Source: Blumeriella jaapii
Taxonomy: Eukaryota > Ascomycota > Leotiomycetes > Helotiales > Drepanopezizaceae
Assembly (NCBI GenBank): GCA_009599575.1
Contig: VWND01000015.1
Location: forward strand, 372,001-436,000
DNA length: 64,000 bases
Reading direction: 5' to 3'
The notes below the pieces were generated by a model. That model did no database searches, was not told the DNA's origin, and saw only the letters and a program-made list of their open reading frames with translations. Numbering within the stretch: the first letter of the stretch is position 1; the number at the start of each line of letters is the position of its first letter. Positions 1 to 13,334 of this stretch are shown piece after piece. The translations under genes and the position numbers were made by a program.

Positions 1-423
1 GGGGGTGGGGGAGATGGGGCGACCAACGTGTGGAGAACAGACAGTGAGTGGGGAGGGGATGAAGCATGAAAGTGGAAGAAGAACGTTGCGTCGCTCGACT
101 TGAAGTGAAGCGACGCGCCGCGCAAAATGGCCTGGCCCCTGCTCGTCTGTTTCCCCTGGCCCCTATCGCCAGGGGCAAGTAAACAAGGAGCGTCGGGCCG
201 AGCGCGGCGGCGGCGTGGGAAAGGCGGGGGGGCGGCGCATCCAGGGGAGATGACTGGGACGGGTCGTATATTTGTAGATGTACTCACGGGGAGTTGGGGG
301 GGGAGGGAGGCATGTCGAGTCTGGACTGGACTGGACAGTGCTGTGGTCCATGGGAGGGCCGTCGATACTCGGAGGCTCGAAGGGTGGTGGTGGTGTAGGG
401 GCAGTCAAGAGATGGAAGTGTAG

Positions 424-475
424 GTCGGTAGGTAGGTAGGTAGGTAGGTATAGATAGGTATGGGTAGGTATGGAC
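424..475. repeat. GGTA tetranucleotide repeat
   Basis: Tandem GGTA units run from about 424 to 451 and continue imperfectly to about 475. The same tetranucleotide recurs through the intergenic DNA of the window. Confidence 0.8.
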
Positions 476-478
476 AAC

Positions 479-685
479 ACGTGAATGTCCAGTCTAGTAT
501 GATTTATAGGTAAGTATAGGTAGGTAAGGGCAGGACGTGAATATCCAGTATAGTATTTATTGTACAGTATATAAGTACTGTATAGGTACTGTAGGTAAGG
601 ACAGGACGTAAATATCCAGTATAGTACTGCATATAAGTATAGGTACAGTACTGTAGGTAAGGACAGGACGTACAGTAAATGTCCA
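479..685. repeat. Imperfect 56-71 bp tandem repeat, three copies
   Basis: Three successive copies begin with ACGTGAATRTCCAGT-like sequence at about 479 (start truncated), 535 and 606, and each ends in GGTAAGGRCAGG. A partial fourth copy starts at 668. The units differ in length (about 56, 71 and 62 bp) because the interior TA/GTAC-rich part expands and contracts. No coding role is visible. Confidence 0.7.
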
Positions 686-893
686 CTACACACGCACCGC
701 ACCGACAGACCAAATAGACATGTACCGTATGTGGGTCGTAAGGTGCGATCGTGTACTGTGTACACAGAATAGGGACACATTTACCGTAAGGTCGATCGAC
801 GGTATCTACGGCGCATCGCTACGGTCTCTCTGGCAGGGCTCGTCCTCGCCTCTGCCCCACGTGATCTCAAGGCTGCGTACGTACTGTATGTAC

Positions 894-1050
894 GGACTGT
901 ATCGACATGACACGGCTGAGTACGTACTATTATCCTGTATCGACACTACACGGCTGAGTACGTACGGTCCTGTATCGACACGACACTACTGACTACGTGT
1001 CGGACCACGACACTACACCACTGACTACGTGTCGGACCGCGACACTACGG
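894..1050. repeat. Tandem repeat with CTGTATCGACACTACACGG core
   Basis: Successive units share a TATCGACACNACAC...CTGAGTACGTAC or GACTACGTGTCGGACC pattern of about 33-40 bp. They grade from one variant (894-975) into another (975-1050). Each unit holds short palindromes (GTAC, ACGT), so the block could fold. Nothing points to transcription. Confidence 0.6.
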
Positions 1051-4000
1051 TCCCGGCTTCGCACGCGCGCAGATCCCTCCGAGCTGAGCGGACGGAGGGG
1101 ATGAAGAGTACCTACTGTACAGTACTGTCCGGTCCTGTCCTGTCCCGTACGCGGCCGACGACCGAGCCCTCAGGGGTCCCGGCCCAGCACTCTCCATCCT
1201 ACGTCTGCAAATGCGTGCTCATATACTGACGGTACCTAGACATCTATATTTACACAGGAGGCCATCTTTGCACAACCAGGACCCGCACCGCGCCCGACGG
1301 CTTGGCCCGGCCTGCCCCGGCCGGCCCCGGGCACGCCATGTCTCGAGCGATCCACTGTATGTGAGATGCCTGAAACCCGAGGTGCGCGTCCGTAAATAGG
1401 TAAACAGAGGCCTCGATACCGTCGACCGCCCGAAGACACCTTACCTGCGATGGCCACTCGGCCGGCCGCGCCTCGGTGTACCTGACGTCGTGGCGGCCGT
1501 CGCCTCTTCCTCTCCCAGATTGCCGCGTCGCGGGCCAAGAGCGACCTCGTATGTACTTGGCCGGTGATGTGTCGAGACCTGGATCCCTCCCTCCCTGCGC
1601 TTCCGAGTCGCTGGGTGGCGTGTTTACTGTACATACTGTATGTACTTCGAGGGCACAGCGCCTACCACCAGAGTTTCATCGGGGATCGTGGGGACGTGGC
1701 TGACGCGTCGGCAACGCTTTCTCTTCCCTTTTCTTCTCCTTTTCCCTTGCCTTGCCTTTCCTTTCCTTTCCTTCCCTTCCCTTCTCTTTCCTCTCCTCTC
1801 TCTTTTTTCCTTCCTCGGCCCTCTGTTGGCAGTGTCGTGAGCACCGTGGGAAATCCGCGGCGAGGGAGAGAGATAGAGTTGATGTGCACAAGCAACGAGA
1901 CAGACTTCTCGAGCAAAGGCCGGGATTCAAAGTTCGCAAAGCTTCTCTCGTAGACCTGAGGGTGTGTTTGTGACGGACGCCTGTATGCACTGTCTGTATG
2001 TAATGAAGTGTGCGTGGCCCATCATCGATGACGAGTCTGATACAGACCGTACAGTAGCCGGCCGCGAGCAAGGCCGCACACGAGTGCGGGGAGAGATCTC
2101 GGCTTCCGAATGTCCTCAGTCGACGCATCTGCGCCCGTCGGGGAGATCAATACACCCGACCTGGATCGCCATCATGCCAGGATCCCCGGCACATTAGAGT
2201 TGGAGAATGTGAGGGTGGGTAAATGATAAATAAAAGCAAACTGTGTGTGCGGCACAAGCTTCGAATCGAATTCTTCGTGTCCTATCTAGGTTTCCCGTTC
2301 GGATTGTACTGGTCGGATCCACCGCACGGGGAACATCTGATCCTCAGCATGCGGGATGTGTTCTGCAGCTCTGCAGACAGATATCGCTCTATTATCAAGT
2401 GTCGTGGGCACGATCGGGAATTGCAACCGCGCGGTCCGAATGCGACCATCGGAACATATTGGGGGCGTATGGGCTACCAACAAACATGGCACTGTTATTA
2501 TTGACTTGGCTGCCGATCTTGGTTGATACTTGTTTCCTGCTTATGTCCGTGTACGTGATGCTAGCCAACTATTTCCCTCCCTGCCCTGTCAAACCCATTT
2601 CTATCAGCCCTAACTAAGCAATCCTAATCTCGCGATTCCGATCTTTTCCAAAGGTTCTTTCGTATATCCACTAACCTGCGTTTGCGTTTGCGAGTTTCAT
2701 TATCCGCGAAACGGCGCATGGCTTTACATACATTCGAGCTGGAAAAGTTCGCGTACCTGCTGAGTGAATGATGATTGCGAACGAAAGCGGTACGCATTCA
2801 CCGCTCCAAACGAGCCGAAACCTTCCATTTCAAGACCTCTATCTGAAAGCGGCAAGCGCAAGTACTGTAAGACGATGCGGTTCCGTGAATAGATTAATCA
2901 ATCGATTCCGCAGCCTCTCGGGTTTTATCCGGGCGAGAGAGAGCACGAGACTAATGGCATGAATGCGGTGATTGCGGCTCTGGTCTCTATCGGTTTCTCT
3001 TCCTGCTTTTGGTATATAGCGTGATGTTTGAAAACAGCATACCAAAATAAACTATATTAAGAACAAAGTAAACCGAGGTGGAGTTCGATAAAAGCATCAT
3101 ATCATTCTGCCGGAATGGATTTGCTGCTACCACAAAGTTTTCCTGCTGTTATTCTCGGAGGTCTTTATTTTGGAAAAGCATTCACGGTTCCGAACTAGCA
3201 GCAAATATCCCCCCATTTTCCAAATCGGGACTTGTATCTGCAAGCGGGAAGCGTAGATGGTATCATACAGTGCGGTGCACAGTGTGAGTGAATTGACTGG
3301 TTTCGCAGCCTGGTGTGCGTTATTCACGACAGAGAGCGGGGGATTCACTGACTGCATCACTGTGGCTGGCGCGATAGCGGATCAGGCGGGTTTTTACGTT
3401 CTATATAATCTGATACTCGAAGTTTTTTTTTTTTTTTTTTTGCGAACATAAGATCGAAGGTTTACGAGTGATGATGATGACGATGATCATGATCATGATC
3501 ATGATGGTATTGATTTTCAACGTCTGGAGGGGAATGACCACCTTCAGCCTCCCCTAGGGCTGGGGAGACGTGCTAAGCTGGGGATTTTTATGTACAAGAG
3601 ACCCTCAAGAAAGCAGCAGGTGGGTGGGGTTTGATCGCTATTTCTCTCTTAGACGATTCCATTTTCTGCTGTCAATAAACTTCATGCTATCATTCCCGGA
3701 AATCTCGAACTCGAATTCCGTTGAGTTTAAAAAAACAATTCTTATAGTACCGACCTACCTTGCTCACGATTGATCCCCCCCGTTCAGCGATACAAAAGTC
3801 GAATAAACCCTACGTAGATTGGCGTACAAATTCGTCCTCAGCCTACTCACCTCAGAAGTATCAAGGTTGGATACCACGCATCGAGCGCTTTCTCTTGATG
3901 GTCCGGGTGTAACTACTACCTTAATGAAATAGCGCTATAATGCTCTAATATCGCTAATTGAGAGAAGACTTAAACAGCATGATCTGTGCTGAAACTTGCA

Positions 4001-4477
4001 ACTCAAAAACGAATAATGATTGGTGCGCTGTAGGAATCTGGATAGATAGAGGAATAACTGCGAAGCAGCGCTGAAGGCCAAAAAGCTCGGTCTGAGAACA
4101 GACACTGTAGAGATGTTCTAGCTTGCACAGTACTAACGTATATGGAGGGTCTATGCCGGAGTAAAAAACCCTTTCAAAGCATTTCAAATCAAAAATCGCG
4201 AAAACATATCTGCCTTCTCATGACACTTAATTGGAAAAAGTAGAAGGTCAAGATTATGTCAATAATCGAACGCTATGTAAGGTATGTACAAATTTACTGT
4301 ACTGTATGATACAGTATAAGGCCAAGATTAGCGCTCCGGGAAATCCTCGGCCTGTCGCGTCTCTCGACATCGCAGCCGCGCTTTGAGAAAGCGATATCAA
4401 CAAGCTTGAGGGCATTACAACAGTCCCAGCGAAGAACGAATTTCTCCAGGCATCAACGACATGCAATCCCTTACGAT

Positions 4478-7400
4478 ATGGCAAGCGTTACGTCCCTGGG
4501 TCTCCACGAGCCTACCGGCCTCCAATACGCAAAGCAGGAACATATCGTCCTGCCAGACCCCACCAGCAAGTCGTACGAATGGCTAAACCATTTCCAGAGC
4601 GGCGCCGATGCCTCTTTCGAAGACGATGAACTCCTGGTTGCCCCGCGATGTGTTATATGGAGCAGAGGCGGCGTGTTTCGAAAGGCATACAAGTTTGACC
4701 TGGAGAAGGAAGAAGTCACCCAGGCTCTGATGGCGACGTTCCCCAGTCTTGGGCCTCTTTCTGCGAAGGGGAACAGGGCACACCAGAAAAAGGATCATAC
4801 AACCCAGAAAGAAACGGCAATTGTGGTTTTTCTCAAGACCCAGGCGCATGTCTACTTTCTCACTGGGACGAGTCATGTTATACACCTCCCGTTCGAGGTC
4901 GACTCCGCATCTGCCGCACCCTATGGGCTGATCATACAGCGAAAACTACGATTCGACAATCTGGTTGCTGCCTCGCTCAAATTCCCTCGAGTTCCACCCA
5001 ATTCCTTCGTATCCTCCCAGCCCCAGCCACTATGGTCTGCGGCGAGTTCTCTGCAGTCAACCTTCTCTATAGCAGATCTTGGGGGGCCGAAGCAGATGCA
5101 TATGCCGCATTCAACCCTGAAAGATATGTGGGATCCACCCGCGCTCGAAAACGATTCGAATTGGCCACGATTGTTTTCGCTGTTAGATCCGCTCTCCGAA
5201 ATGGGCCTTGTTGCGGTTCAGCCCTTGGAACCTGCCGGGCGTCGCAACAAAAGTAGCCCGATCAAGAGGGTGCCACTGGATACCGCCGAGGAGATCATCC
5301 ATATAACCCACCGGGACGAATTCTCCCCCAAAAACAGCGAGGACCCTCTCGTCCTGGCATTGACCTTGAATCGAGAGACGAGCAATTACACTGTGTGGCG
5401 ATTGTCGTATATCAAGGAAGAGCCTGCTACGAAGGAGAAAAGTCGAGTCCCTAGTGGGACCATGTCTCGCCGCAGGAGCTCTTTCATGCCAAATACAGCT
5501 ACCGGAGCTACTACTCCTGTTGGGGCTGGTCAGGCGACATTCAGAGAAAGCATTGGCGATGCACAACCAGGAACAGGTTTCCTCAAGGTTGCGCCTATAC
5601 AAGATGAAGCTAGAGGTAGGGTCGTTGACTTTGCGGCCTCCCTGGACCCAGATTTTGAGAGTGCTTCGATACCACGGAGGAAGTCCCGGCGTGTGAGCTC
5701 GATGCTTGCAAGAGCAGATCTTTCTGCATCCCACGAGCGCTCTGCTTTCACGGAACTCGCTACCGGCCATCCCCATACTGTGAATCGACGAGGAGAATCG
5801 CTAGGAAACCAACATACACGGACGAGTACCGGAGCTCTGGCTGGTATAAATGGTACAAGCTTTGCCCCAACCCCACTAAACGGTCATCTGGAAGCTCCTG
5901 TAGACGAGCTACTGGATGAACTTCGTGCGGGCGGCGACTTCGAGGGTTTCCACAGTATGGGTCTTGATGACCGAGAGTTTGAAGGCCTGCAACAAGAGGT
6001 GACGTTCAAAAAGATAAGCAATATCTCTGCAGAGCACACCAATGTTCGCTACTCAACTCAAAACATGCCGGCTGCAACTCAGTTCAAAGTTTTCACGCTT
6101 ACTGCCCCAGCATCAGCGGCAGATGAAAACGGCGACACAATCGTTGTCTGCATACTAGATCCCGAGGAAAAGAAGCTTGTTGTCTTAACTTTGTTTGCGA
6201 AGACCTATAAAGCCGGAGTTGATGTGGCCAGTAAGAAAACCAGTGCCTTGTCGAACAAGGACATCACGGTGCTATCTGTGGGTCCGATAACTCGGGCGAA
6301 GGGCGTGATCGATGCCTGTAGGCTTGATGATGGCGGAGTCTCCCGTATCTTAGCGTTGACAGAAACCCTCGATGGCTACGGAGAACTGAGCCTCCAGGCT
6401 CCTTGGAGTCTTTTGATGAAAGTGACCCTTCCTGAAAAGTTCACGATTAGCAACATTCGGAATCTGAACCACGATTCCACTCCGCTTGCTAAGCGAGACA
6501 GAGGCTTCAAGCGTGTTTTGAGCCAGGGACCACGAGCTTTGCTAGGCCTGCGAAACGCCAGACCAGGGGGTATCGTCGACTTGGTAGACGATGAAGGCAA
6601 GATGCATCAGCTTCAACTCTTGCTAGAGCCACGGAACCCCCACGTTCGCAAAGTCCTCGAAGTTTGCAGGGCTGTTCTTCCAGCCCTGGTTGGAGGAGAA
6701 GGAATACTCGTCTGCTGGTGGAACGTCATGCAGTGGATTCGACTGGAGAATATTGATACCGTAGACACAGAATGGACTGCCCTTGTGATCACGCTATTTA
6801 CCTTGGTGTTAGGCCTGAGTAGCACCTCAAAATCCACGCAAAAGCAAGCACAGCCCCTGAAAAGGTCTAGAAAAGCACATCTACGATCTAGTAGCGGAGC
6901 CCAGATAGACTCGGAAAATTGGGATGCGATGCTGGCGGAAGAGGCATCTCATGGGAATCCATTGCCGTCTTGGGCAAGCAATAAAGGCTGGAATTGGTTG
7001 ACAGATGATGACAAGGCATCTCATGTTTCTGATCCACTGATACAGGTCTTTACAGCGTCCCGCAACGACAAGCTGCCTTTCGTCCGCAGACATGTCAAGC
7101 TCGCTCGAGATTTCGCAAGCTCAAAACTAGGCTTCGACTCAATGGCTAGTTGCTTGCCTACGGCAGGCAATCGGAGTTTAGAGGTCAGAAAGGCTGCACT
7201 CACCGATGTTTTCATTGGCCTCCACCTTTTGCATGAAGAGCAAAAGCTCGATACCATGATGGCCGATTCGTTCAGTATGGGACTTCCAAGTCTTGCGCCA
7301 ATTCTCGCACAGATTGCTCGATGGCTTAGATGGGATAGCTGGATTCAATATTACGAGGTCGATGAATCTTCATTGCTCTATGTCGACTATGATTCTGGTA

Positions 7401-10390
7401 AAAATTGTTTTCAAGTGAAACAACCCAGCTAATGCGCTACCAGACTCACCCATCGATTCGCCAATACCGCAACCTATAGAATGCCCTTCGGTATATGAGT
7501 GGATCCAGGCATGCTTGCGCACGCGCAGTTTGATGCCCTTCATGACTCTGCCAGAACTGGTTGCAACACGCTCCTTGTCGACAGAAAGCTTTCGCAACCC
7601 AGAGCACTGGGTACTACTCACCCCTCGAACTATCCTTCTCACTCGATTCTTCTCTGTTACTGAAGGTAATTGGTCTCCTCAAAAGCTTGTAGAGGCCCTC
7701 TCTTCCGCCGGTGCAGACCAACTCTTTCTAGAGACACTGCCCGAAGCCATTTTAGCACCTCTTCAAGAAGCCATTGTAAAGAGCCAAGCAGACCCACCAA
7801 GCAGTTGGGAACATAAGCTGCTCACTCTTGTCGGCCGGGAGGACATGACTGTGATACTCACCCCTGGACTGAAGCCTCGCCAGACCCAATCAACCTTACT
7901 TGTATGATCTCTGTGATGCAAAGGAAGGATACAACTGACTGATTACAGGCACCCACCCACGAAGCCAATATGGACATTCACGGAGTTTGTATTTCGGTGG
8001 CAGATCCCGAGGTTGCTGGATCGTTCGATGGATCCCTCGAGGTGGACCGGCAAGCAATTACCCGAGCAATATTCAAGAACGACAGACGAATGAACGAGGC
8101 TATGAATATCCTCAATACAACGCGGGCTACTCTGGCGCGCTGCGAGATCAACCCCCAATGGTCAGAATCAGAATTATTGGAGGCACAAAAAGAACATGCA
8201 CAGATGCTAGCATACCGCACCCTGGCCATACCTTCAGGAAGTGGTCTTCTAAACTACAGCGCTCGAGTACCTCTTCTCACACAGAAATGGACTATCCGAG
8301 GCTTCAACCTGAACTTCATCATGAAACCCGATAACAACACTGTCACAGCAGATAGATCCGCATTTTCTGAGGAGAAGATCGGTTGGGCATTCTTCCATAA
8401 TGGCGTGGCTTCGGGTCTCAGTATTTCGCGTGAGGCTAAGGGCATTGATACTTCCTGGATCTTGTACAATAAGCCTACTCCGGACCTCAACAATCGACAT
8501 GCCGGCTTTTTACTCGCTCTGGGGTTAAATGGCCATCTGAGGTCTGTGGCCAAATGGGTAGCCTTCAAGTATCTGACTCCGAAACACACAATGACCTCCA
8601 TTGGATTGTTGCTCGGTCTGGCTGCATCGTATCTTGGCACCATGGATTCTCTAGTGACGAGGTTGTTGTCTGTCCATGTCACACGCATGTTACCCCCAGG
8701 TGCAGCCGAACTAAATCTTTCTCCTCTCACCCAGACCACCGGAATCATGGGCATCGGTCTTCTGTACTGCAACACACAGCATCGGCGCATGAGTGAAATT
8801 ATGGTATCTGAGATCGAGCACATCGACTCCGATACCGAAGACGAGCCTCTGCGAAACGAGGGATATCGCCTAGCTGCAGGATTTGCTCTCGGCCTCATCA
8901 ACCTTGGCAAAGGTTCTGATCTTAAAGGACTGCATGATATGCGTCTGACTGAGAGATTGCTTGCGCTCGCGGTTGGTAATAAGAAGGTCGACTTGGTACA
9001 TGTCCTCGACAAAGCCACTGCAGCAGCTGTAGTAGCGATCGCCCTGATTTTCTTAAAATCTGAGAATCAAGCCCTCGCGCGGAAAGTCGATGTTCCGGAC
9101 TCCTTGCTTCAGTTCGACTACATACGCCCGGACATTTTTCTTCTTCGCACGCTTGCAAAGCATCTGATCATGTGGAAGCAGATTAAACCCTCTCTCGAAT
9201 GGGTCACGGACAACATTCCAGCGGCGTACAGAGAGCGAAGCACGCTGAACGATGTTAAGATACTTACCACCGAAGACCTGGCATTCTACAACATCATTAC
9301 TGGGCTCTGCTTTAGCATTGCTCTCCGTCACGCCGGAACCGGTAAAATCGATGTTCGTGACCTCCTAATTCACTACTTGGACCAGCTCGTGCGGATATGC
9401 AAACTAGAAGCAGACACATTCGACAAGAAATTAACGAGGAACACCGTCCGAAACTGCCAAGACCTTCTGGCACTCAGCGTTGCTACCGTCATGGCTGGGA
9501 CTGGTGACCTGGTCGTGTTCCGGCGATTGAGGTCGATGCATGGGCGTGATGATAATGAAACACCTTACGGGAGTCACCTTGCAGCTCACCTTGCAATCGG
9601 TGCCCTCTTTCTTGGTGGCGGTACCTTCACGTTCAGCACGTCGAACTTGTCTGTAGCCGCTTTGCTAGTTGCTTTCTATCCGATATTTCCATCTGCAGTC
9701 CAGGACAACAAATCCCACCTGCAGGCTTTCCGTCACTTCTGGGTCCTAGCAGCAGTACCCAGATGTCTCGTAGTCAGAGACATCGATACCAATCAATTGG
9801 TCTCGGTGGAGACGATTGTCTCTCTGCGTGATGGTACAGACACTGTCGTTCATAGTCCAGCCCTCTTACCGGAGCTGGATCAGATCAAAACAATCCGCAC
9901 CAAGAGTACGGAATACTGGAATCTTGTTCTTGACCTAGAGAACAACGAAGCACACATGCGTGCTTTCAGTTCTACACAAACCATTTACGTTCGCAAGTGC
10001 CCTGCCAACGATGCGGGTAACTCGCCCTTCCAGGCGACGCTGCAGGCGTTGAATGACGGAGAGGGTTCCACTACCCAATCTCTCGAGTGGCTGTTTGAAC
10101 TTCCCGTGTTTGCATCCCTCAGCAAGGCCGAGAGGGCTCTGGTGCTTCCGCCGGATCAAGGCGGTGCCAGCGACGTGCACGCCGGCACCGACGAGACTGT
10201 CATCGATGCCCGACTGGTGCTGGAGCAGGCCTCTCTCGATAGCGGGAAGAGGGATCGCCTGCTAGGACTGAAACTCCTTTTCGAATTCGCAGAGCAGGCT
10301 GTGTACGAGGGTAGGGACATGCAGTGGATACGCACCGAGGTCGTCGATCGCCTGAAGGCGAAGGTGTGGATGATGGCGACTGAGGAATAG
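4478..10390 (+). CDS. apc1: Anaphase-promoting complex subunit 1 (APC1/BimE)
   Basis: Largest scaffold subunit of the APC/C, the nuclear ubiquitin ligase that triggers anaphase and mitotic exit. I read three exons, 4478-7397, 7444-7901 and 7949-10390, with introns of 46 and 47 nt in phases 1 and 0, giving 1939 residues (Aspergillus BimE is about 2,070). The start is the ATG whose product begins MASVTSLGLHEPTG, the usual fungal N terminus; an in-frame ATG 72 nt upstream (4406) is less likely. Residues about 30-700 match the N-terminal APC1 beta-propeller region with a long Ser/Arg-rich insert (about 310-480). Residues about 1300-1470 carry the Rpn1/Rpn2-like PC repeats (LLGLAASYLGT, GIMGIGLLYCNT, LAAGFALGLINLG). 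Both splice joins restore continuous conserved sequence. No damage is visible. The family call is very secure; the exact start is less so. Confidence 0.96.
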
Positions 10391-10419
10391 AGCGGGCTGG
10401 GGAGTGGCGTTACCTGCTT

Positions 10420-10452
10420 GGACTGGACTGGACTGGACTGGACTGGACTGGA
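10420..10452. repeat. GGACT pentanucleotide array
   Basis: Six to seven perfect GGACT units lie 30 bp past the APC1 stop codon, within its likely 3' untranslated region. Confidence 0.85.
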
Positions 10453-11002
10453 GCTCTTGCATCGGTAGCGGGGATGGATCGAAGAAAAGAAAAATCACGA
10501 ATTGCATGGCTGGAGTAGGTGGAGATAGATACAGGTGTTCTGAAACGTCAAATACAACTAGTTACCTACTGTACCCAGGTAATAATCAATCGATCGCAGT
10601 GGGTATTGTCCGTCACGTGATGAAAATTCGTTCTTGCTAGAAGTGGAAGAACGGACTTGCGCGGAGCAGGCGTGCCGTGCCATGTCTGAACCCCAATCAC
10701 ACACACACTCCTCTTTCACGAGAGCGGCTACGCACAGCGCGACTCCGCTCTTGGCTCGTTTCCTCGACGGCTGCTTCTCTCTGGTGCCGAGGTAGCGTCG
10801 GTTGCTTTCTTGGGTTCAGGCATCGTGGGATCAAAGGCTCTGATGCTTCTACGCCGGCACCGATCGCAAGCCGGAACCTGTGTGCGTAGGTACCTACAGT
10901 GGAGCCGTGAGTCGCCATTTGCTATCCCCTGCTGTGTGTGTGTGTGTAGGTGAGTCTGTTACGGTTGGGGATTGCTTTGGTAGCAACCTACCTAGGTGGG
11001 TG

Positions 11003-11030
11003 GGTAAGGTAAGGTAAGGTAAGGTAAGGT
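11003..11030. repeat. GGTAA pentanucleotide array
   Basis: Five to six tandem GGTAA units, directly followed by GGTACC. It resembles the GGTA-type repeats elsewhere in the window. Confidence 0.8.
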
Positions 11031-12821
11031 ACCTTTCCTGGGTCGCTCGCTGGCTCTGAATAGCTTTACCATCTCCCGCCCCCCCCTCTCCCCCCCCGCC
11101 TCATCTCCGAGAAAAAGAATTTGGACACTGTAAAACGGTGATCCTTTCTTTGTGTTGATAGTACTTGGAATATTTAGCTATGGTTGCGGCATGGACCCCT
11201 TCAAGGCCCCTGCTACTGACTACCTAGGTAGGTAGGTAGGTACCTACCTTCAACAGGTACAGTATAAGAGCAAGGCACCCCCTTAGATAGGTACCTAGGT
11301 AGTACTGTACAACAACTACGCACTCCAATTAACAAATACCTTCAATCATTCTTCTTTTCTTGGTTCGGTGTCTTCTAGGGCATTCCCTAGACTATTCTAC
11401 CCACCGACATGTGGCCGCATCAGTGTGGTTTTCCTACCTACCTACCTTACCTACCTAGGTAGGTACCTACTTGTACAACACCTGAGATGGGTGGAACGTT
11501 TTGCAAACCCGAAATGTGCAAGATTGGAGCGAGCGGACGAGAATGAAACCCCAGATACCTAGGCTTTTTCTTCACCCCCCCCCCCCCCCCGCCCCCCTTA
11601 CTCGAGTTGGAGTTTGTCTTGCATGTTTTCACTTCCACTTCAACAGCACAGTACTGTACTGTATCGCTGGAGCTTACGTGGATGAAGTGAATCCCCCCCT
11701 TCCATCCTCCCGTGGTTCCTTGTCGCACCTCGCAGACAACTCAACCCAACCCAACCCAACCCACCTTCAACAAGACACGCACACCAACAACAACGCAGCT
11801 TCATACCAGAGTAGATACGACGACCACAGCGGCGCGTGGGTGCCGTCGTCCTAACCCCCTGCGTAGTGTATATACCTACCTACCTACACTTATGTGTGTA
11901 TGAGCAGGCCGTAGCCACTCCCAAGCTCCCCTCCAAGTTCCACCTCCAGAAAGCCTCGCGGGTGCCACCCGTACATACATACATACATACCTACATACAT
12001 ACACACGTGCGCTTGCTATGTACATACAATATCTCGCAAACCACTCGCGGAAAGCTCTCGGAAGCAGCAAGTGTCAGCGTTCCCAGGGGGCGCTTTGCTC
12101 TGGCGATTCCCCCGACAGAGAGAGAGAGAGAGCAGGGAAGAATGAAGCAGCCAGCCAGCCAGCCAGCCAGCCAGTCAATCGGTCGCACGCACAGTCCTGC
12201 ATAGTTCGATGGGTGGGATGCGCGGGAATGTCAATCTCTTTATAGCTAGGTAGCTAGGTAGATAGGTAGATAGAGAGTTCCATAGGTACCTACCTAGGTA
12301 GGCGTCTACGAAACAACCAAAAAAAAGAAAAAAGAAAAGGAAAATGGAAAAAGGCATGTTTGTACTGCGCTCTCAGTCCGCATCCACAATGTCCAGGACA
12401 TACAGTCCGTAATAGGCACAGGACGAGAGCTCAGGCTCGCTTCTGCTCGATGGGAGCAAGGCTGTGTTTGCTGTCTGGAGGCGCGCGCCGGGACGGTGGG
12501 CGCTGGACGACGTTCGTAGTACTGTACGCTGGCTAGAAAGGGTGCTGCTGGGAAGTACAAAGTTCACGTATGCGAGCATGGCCTTCTGATGCTTACAGCG
12601 TAGATGACTGACTTGAAGCATGGGGAAATTGCCCTTCTCACCCAAGCAAGGCATTGGTTATTTTCTCCTACGTGAATAGCACACAAGATAGTATACACAG
12701 CTAAGGCCGGGGTGAGGTGCAAGAAACCATGGCTTCATTGATGATCATGCAAGGGATCTGTTGCACACTCCCTCTTCCTCTGCTCTGCCCTGTTTTCCTC
12801 CGTCACGGACCGTCCACTCCT

Positions 12822-13334
12822 TTACATCTTCCCCTTGACCTCATTCGCCTTTCCCTTGGCTTCACCCGCAACCTCGTTCGCCTTGCCCTTGGCCTGGCCC
12901 GCCAGCTCCGATGCCTTGCCTTGCACCTCGCCGGCGACCTCGCTAGCCTTGCCCTTAACCTCGCCGGTCGACATGCCTGCGACCTCCTTGGCCTTCTGTG
13001 TTGCGTTTTCTATCAATCATCGAATGTCAGCGTGTATCCCTAGAAAATAGAGCAACGACGCCGTCGAGGCTGCTTTCGTGGCGATGGAGTGGCGAGCTCT
13101 GGGATCGAGGGAGGGAGGCAGAAAGGGAGGGAGGAGAGGAAGTCACATACCACCAGCCTCGATGCCGCCAACAAGCACGTCCGACACCTTGCGGTCAACA
13201 GTCTTGAGGTTGTCCTTGACCGTCTCGGTGGCGCTCTTGCGGGCTACGAACGTGGTCGAGAAGGCACGGGGGGCGAAGCGCGCGGCAGCAGAGGTGCGGC
13301 CGGCGGTGATGGCAGTGCGCATGAGGAAAGACAT
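12822..13334 (-). CDS. Small mitochondrial LEA-like repeat protein
   Basis: Two exons, 13334-13151 and 13009-12822, joined across a 141-nt intron (donor GTATGT, phase 1), give 123 residues. The N terminus (MSFLMRTAITAGRTSAAARF...RAFSTT) is an Arg/Ser/Ala-rich amphipathic presequence typical of mitochondrial import. After the intron come five to six imperfect 7-11-residue repeats built on GKA(S/N)EVAGE and GQAKGKANE, the Lys/Glu/Ala-rich hydrophilic pattern of LEA and CsbD-like stress proteins, ending in KGKM. Such proteins are generally unfolded in solution and linked to desiccation or stress tolerance; that role here is inferred from composition. The splice join reads ...IEAG-ENATQKAKE. The repeat half sits in a separate exon from the targeting half. 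Confidence 0.8.

Larger units (their letters stand above)
1..4477. other. Gene-free, repeat-rich 5' flank
   Basis: I see no supportable gene here. Roughly the first 2.2 kb is GC-rich with simple and tandem repeats (listed separately) and a polypyrimidine tract around 1726-1815. From about 2.6 kb to 4.3 kb it becomes AT-richer, with a T run near 3423-3440 and an alternating GATGATCATGATCATG tract near 3470-3505. Open frames in it overlap on both strands, are low complexity and match no family I know. The last few hundred bases should hold the APC1 promoter and leader. Confidence 0.6.
10391..12821. other. Intergenic, microsatellite-rich
   Basis: No gene is supportable between the APC1 stop and the LEA-like gene stop. 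It contains a GGACT pentamer array (10420-10452), a GGTAA pentamer array (11003-11030), palindromic TACCTAGGTAGGTA blocks (11220-11250, 11430-11470, 12280-12302), two homopolymer C tracts (near 11080 and 11573-11590), CATA repeats near 11970-12005 and an AGCC array near 12149-12175. Short frames crossing these are low-complexity artefacts. Confidence 0.55.

Noticed and set aside
163..780. 205-codon minus-strand frame rich in Tyr and Leu
   Set aside because: Its composition comes directly from GGTA/GTAC repeats; no domain, no balanced composition.
1..1050. Repeats at the window edge as a telomere
   Set aside because: No TTAGGG or CCCTAA array; the repeats are GGTA-type and also occur internally in the window.
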